Of a DNA stretch of 13,292 nt, positions 12,858 to 13,292 are shown one piece after another; the stretch's first letter is position 1; each line of letters starts with the position of its first letter. The stretch is from DATBFX01 sp036558305 (lineage in GTDB: Bacteria > Chloroflexota > Chloroflexia > Thermomicrobiales > UBA6265), in contig DATBFX010000333.1 in assembly GCA_036558305.1 (NCBI GenBank), positions 1 to 13,292 on the forward strand, written 5' to 3'. Made by a program: the position numbers and the translations under genes. The notes under the pieces are model-generated. The model was not told where the DNA came from. It saw only the letters and a program-made list of their open reading frames with translations, and searched no databases.

Positions 12858-13292
12858 ATGGTCGCCTCCAAACTGATGACCGCCGAAGAGTTGGCTCGGC
12901 TCCCGGACGACGGCCACAAGTACGAGCTCATCGAGGGAGAGCTGATCACGATGGCGCCTCCTGACCATCTCCATGGCATGCGCCAAGCGAGGCTGGTGTT
13001 TCATTTCGTCGGCTATGCCGATGACTTCGGTGGAGTCGTGACAGGTGAGGCGGGCTTTCATCTCGAAGTGGATCCCGACACCGTTCTCGCACCGGACGTC
13101 ACCTATACGCGGCCGGAACGGCTTCCGACGGGTCTTGGACGCGGGTTCGCCAGATACGCGCCCAACGTCGCGGCCGAGATCGATTCGCCGTCCAACCGAC
13201 CAGGCGAGCGACGAAGGAAGCTTCGGGCCTATCATGAGGCCGGAACGGAATTGGTCCTCTTCGTCAACGACGAGAAGCGAACCGTCACGGTC
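12858..13292 (+). CDS. Uma2 family (DUF820) putative restriction-endonuclease-like protein, 3' end beyond window
   Basis: At least 145 codons, open to the window edge. Uma2/DUF820 proteins (PF05685) have a PD-(D/E)XK nuclease fold, are strongly multiplied in cyanobacteria and Chloroflexota, and have no settled function. The signature is visible: MTAEELARLPDDGHKYELIEGEL region near the N-terminus (residues 7-29; KYELIEGEL diagnostic), MAPPDHLHG, the PD of LAPDVTY as metal Asp, and the later AEIDSPSN plus RRKLRAYHEAG, giving the E-x-D and Lys of the fold. ATG at 12858 follows AAGGA eight bases away; a GTG directly before it is an equal alternative. About 40 C-terminal residues are likely missing. 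Confidence 0.85.
   Translation, partial: MVASKLMTAEELARLPDDGHKYELIEGELITMAPPDHLHGMRQARLVFHFVGYADDFGGVVTGEAGFHLEVDPDTVLAPDVTYTRPERLPTGLGRGFARYAPNVAAEIDSPSNRPGERRRKLRAYHEAGTELVLFVNDEKRTVTV

Noticed and set aside
11259..13235. Long minus-strand open frame spanning the S9 peptidase and Uma2 genes
   Set aside because: It crosses two well-supported plus-strand genes and shows no domain; explained by GC-skewed codon use.

Overview
The window is GC-rich chromosomal DNA (by eye about two thirds G+C) with tightly packed genes, frequent GTG starts and purine-rich Shine-Dalgarno sites. There are no rRNA, tRNA, phage, IS or CRISPR features. The gene mix suggests a free-living heterotroph, most likely Chloroflexota (Thermomicrobia-like) or a similar environmental phylum: a DUF433/DUF5615 pair, a Uma2 nuclease, a GMQRTVGN-type leader, many small sugar-acid enzymes and small palindromic repeats. 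This placement is inference from gene content and composition, not from a marker gene.

Layout. (1) 1-1444, plus strand: a DUF433 antitoxin-like gene missing only its first base, a DUF5615 PIN-like toxin gene, and an overlapping creatininase-family amidohydrolase. (2) 1461-3047, minus: a multidomain alpha/beta hydrolase with an SH3-like domain and an N-terminal QRTVGN segment of the kind found on proteins associated with extracellular contractile injection systems (eCIS). (3) 3278-5442: an HpcH/HpaI-type aldolase (minus) divergent from a SelA/DgaE-like PLP enzyme (plus). A decayed copy of the aldolase 5' end and its upstream region lies just past the PLP enzyme. (4) 5449-7067: a SAM methyltransferase (minus) divergent from an RraA-like protein (plus). 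(5) 7148-10784: garR and hyi (minus, one operon) divergent from an acetolactate-synthase-like ThDP enzyme. (6) 10860-12806: an S9 peptidase. (7) 12858-end: a 3'-truncated Uma2-family gene.

How the genes may work together. The aldolase, RraA-like protein, GarR, Hyi and ThDP enzyme all belong to families acting on pyruvate, glyoxylate, hydroxypyruvate, tartronate semialdehyde or keto-sugar acids. The middle of the window therefore reads as a sugar-acid and C2/C3 hydroxy-keto-acid catabolic neighbourhood. The creatininase-family and PLP ammonia-lyase-like enzymes could remove nitrogen from an amino-sugar acid or amide substrate. No transporter or regulator for this pathway is in view.

Non-coding features. 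No gene-free stretch exceeds 300 bases. The largest gap (3048-3277, 230 bases, upstream of the hydrolase) shows no convincing promoter, RNA or repeat. The gaps around garR/hyi carry palindromic GGGCGG-rich elements that run into the gene ends. Divergent gaps carry candidate sigma70-type promoters and palindromic operator candidates.
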